The notes under the pieces were generated by a model. It made no database searches. It worked only from the letters and a program-made list of their open reading frames with translations, and had not been told where the DNA came from. Both the position numbers and the translations under genes were made by a program. Shown piece by piece: positions 6,148-6,834 of a stretch of DNA of 6,834 nucleotides; within the stretch, counting starts at the first letter, position 1, and each line of letters opens with the position of its first letter. Source of the DNA: Bacillota bacterium (GTDB lineage: Bacteria; Bacillota; Clostridia; DSM-8532); contig JAEYPI010000036.1 in NCBI GenBank assembly GCA_023410885.1, positions 1 to 6,834 on the forward strand. Direction: 5' to 3'.

Positions 6148-6417
6148 TTATCTCGTTCTCCTTGGTTCAACAATCAGCTTCATGGCAGTTCGTACTTCAC
6201 CGTCTATTTCTATTTCTGAAAAGGCCGGGATGCAGACTAGTTCGATACCCAAAGGCGCAAGAAAACCTCTAGCGATAGCCACAGCTTTAACAGCCTGATT
6301 CAATGCACCGGCACCTACGGATTGCACCTCGGCAATCCCCTTATCCCGTATTACACCGGCAATTGCACCCGCTACAGAATTAGGATTGGACTTGGAAGAA
6401 ACCTTCAAAACATCCAT
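6148..6417 (-). CDS. spoVS: Stage V sporulation protein S
   Basis: 89 residues from the chosen start, against 86 in Bacillus subtilis. The sequence is almost wholly the family consensus: LKVSSKSNPNSVAGAIAGVI at about 3-22, then VGAGALNQAVKAVAIARGFL, and the terminal TAMKLIVEPR. SpoVS is a small Alba-like-fold protein needed for normal spore coat assembly and progress past stage V in B. subtilis; its molecular activity is not settled, and nucleic acid binding has been suggested from the fold. Homologues also occur in non-sporulating bacteria, so the gene alone does not prove sporulation. Tandem ATGs lie at 6420 and 6417. GGAGGT is 5 and 8 nt upstream respectively, and MDVLKVS aligns with the usual ME(I/V)LKVS start, so 6417 is chosen. 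It follows ymdB closely, the usual arrangement in Firmicutes. Confidence 0.95.
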   Translation of the reverse strand: MDVLKVSSKSNPNSVAGAIAGVIRDKGIAEVQSVGAGALNQAVKAVAIARGFLAPLGIELVCIPAFSEIEIDGEVRTAMKLIVEPRRTR

Positions 6418-6425
6418 CATTGACA

Positions 6426-6431
6426 ACCTCC
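6426..6431 (-). promoter_or_regulatory. Ribosome binding site of spoVS
   Basis: GGAGGT on the minus strand, 5 nt from the ATG at 6420 and 8 nt from the ATG at 6417. It rules out the in-frame TTG at 6438, which would place this site inside the coding region. Confidence 0.8.
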
Positions 6432-6445
6432 AAAACAAATCAAGC

Positions 6446-6834
6446 TTAAGCCTTCAGATTTTCTGATATTCTTTTTATCTCAGTTGCTCTCTTATTTTCT
6501 TCATCTATGGTGATAATAACTGCATTAAGCTGAGCTCTTCCCGAAGCAATCTCATGTTGAATGGGTAGACCCAGCGTAAATTTTCGAATAATGAGGTCTT
6601 TATCCACACCAATAACACCATCAGCAGGGCCCGTCATACCCACATCGGAAATAAAGGCCGTACCCTTTTCCAATATCCGTTCGTCTGCGGTTTGAACATG
6701 AGTATGGGTGCCTACCACACAGGAGACACGTCCGTCCAGGTAATAGGCCAGTGCGGTTTTTTCGCTGGTAGCTTCGGCATGAAAATCGACCAATATCGTA
6801 TCCGCTTGACCTTTAAGATAGCCCAGCTCACGAT
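6446..6834 (-). CDS. ymdB: YmdB-type metallophosphoesterase (TIGR00282 family), C-terminal half
   Basis: The last 128 codons of a gene entering from the right edge; the family is about 260 residues, so roughly half is missing, including the N-terminal GD and GNH metal motifs. What is visible matches YmdB closely: ILVDFHAEATSEKTALAYYL, the metal-binding VVGTHTHVQTAD, and GTAFISDVGMTGPADGVIG. In B. subtilis YmdB is a phosphodiesterase active on 2',3'-cyclic nucleotides and cAMP. It influences the switch between motile and biofilm states and has been reported to affect RNase Y-dependent RNA turnover. It acts in the cytoplasm as an oligomer. spoVS starts 28 nt beyond its stop, without a terminator, so the two share a transcript. 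The rny gene often lies just upstream and would be expected beyond the window edge. Confidence 0.93.
   Translation of the reverse strand, partial: RELGYLKGQADTILVDFHAEATSEKTALAYYLDGRVSCVVGTHTHVQTADERILEKGTAFISDVGMTGPADGVIGVDKDLIIRKFTLGLPIQHEIASGRAQLNAVIITIDEENKRATEIKRISENLKA

Overview
The window looks like ordinary chromosomal DNA from a low-to-moderate GC, spore-forming Firmicute, most likely a member of the Clostridia. The evidence is a SpoVS homologue directly behind YmdB, a PgcA-type phosphoglucomutase, a YhaM-type exoribonuclease, strong GGAGG ribosome binding sites and Rho-independent terminators. I cannot name a genus from sequence alone. Every supported gene lies on the minus strand, so transcription runs from high to low coordinates. 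No plus-strand gene, tRNA, rRNA, insertion sequence or CRISPR array was seen.

In transcription order the layout is as follows. (1) The C-terminal half of ymdB enters from the right edge. (2) spoVS follows after about 28 nt. (3) A complete phosphohexomutase (pgcA-like) follows after 55 nt, which hold a short palindromic hairpin. (4) After a 225-nt gene-free leader comes a c-di-GMP phosphodiesterase of the HD-GYP class, starting at GTG. It is closed by two copies of the same terminator hairpin spaced 48 bp apart. (5) A yhaM-like OB-fold/HD 3'-5' exoribonuclease comes next. (6) A long GNAT-fold protein of unknown substrate follows, with its own good sigma-A-type promoter and a perfect palindrome over the -35 box. 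(7) A short NfeD-family membrane protein comes next. (8) The start of an SPFH (stomatin/QmcA-like) membrane protein runs off the left edge.

Functionally, the right part resembles the conserved rny-ymdB-spoVS neighbourhood, linking RNA turnover and nucleotide signalling to sporulation and multicellular behaviour. The phosphohexomutase supplies glucose-1-phosphate for envelope and polysaccharide precursors. The HD-GYP protein lowers c-di-GMP, and YhaM trims RNA and DNA 3' ends. NfeD and SPFH form the well-known paired module for ordered membrane microdomains. The twin terminators divide the window into at least two transcription units, and the GNAT promoter suggests a third.

Several longest-ORF starts are probably too long. 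Ribosome binding sites and family alignment (recalled from known homologues, not computed) place the starts of spoVS, pgcA and the GNAT gene internally, and these are used below. I see no convincing new system. The best leads are the duplicated terminator, the palindrome-controlled GNAT gene and the structured-looking leader before the HD-GYP gene.
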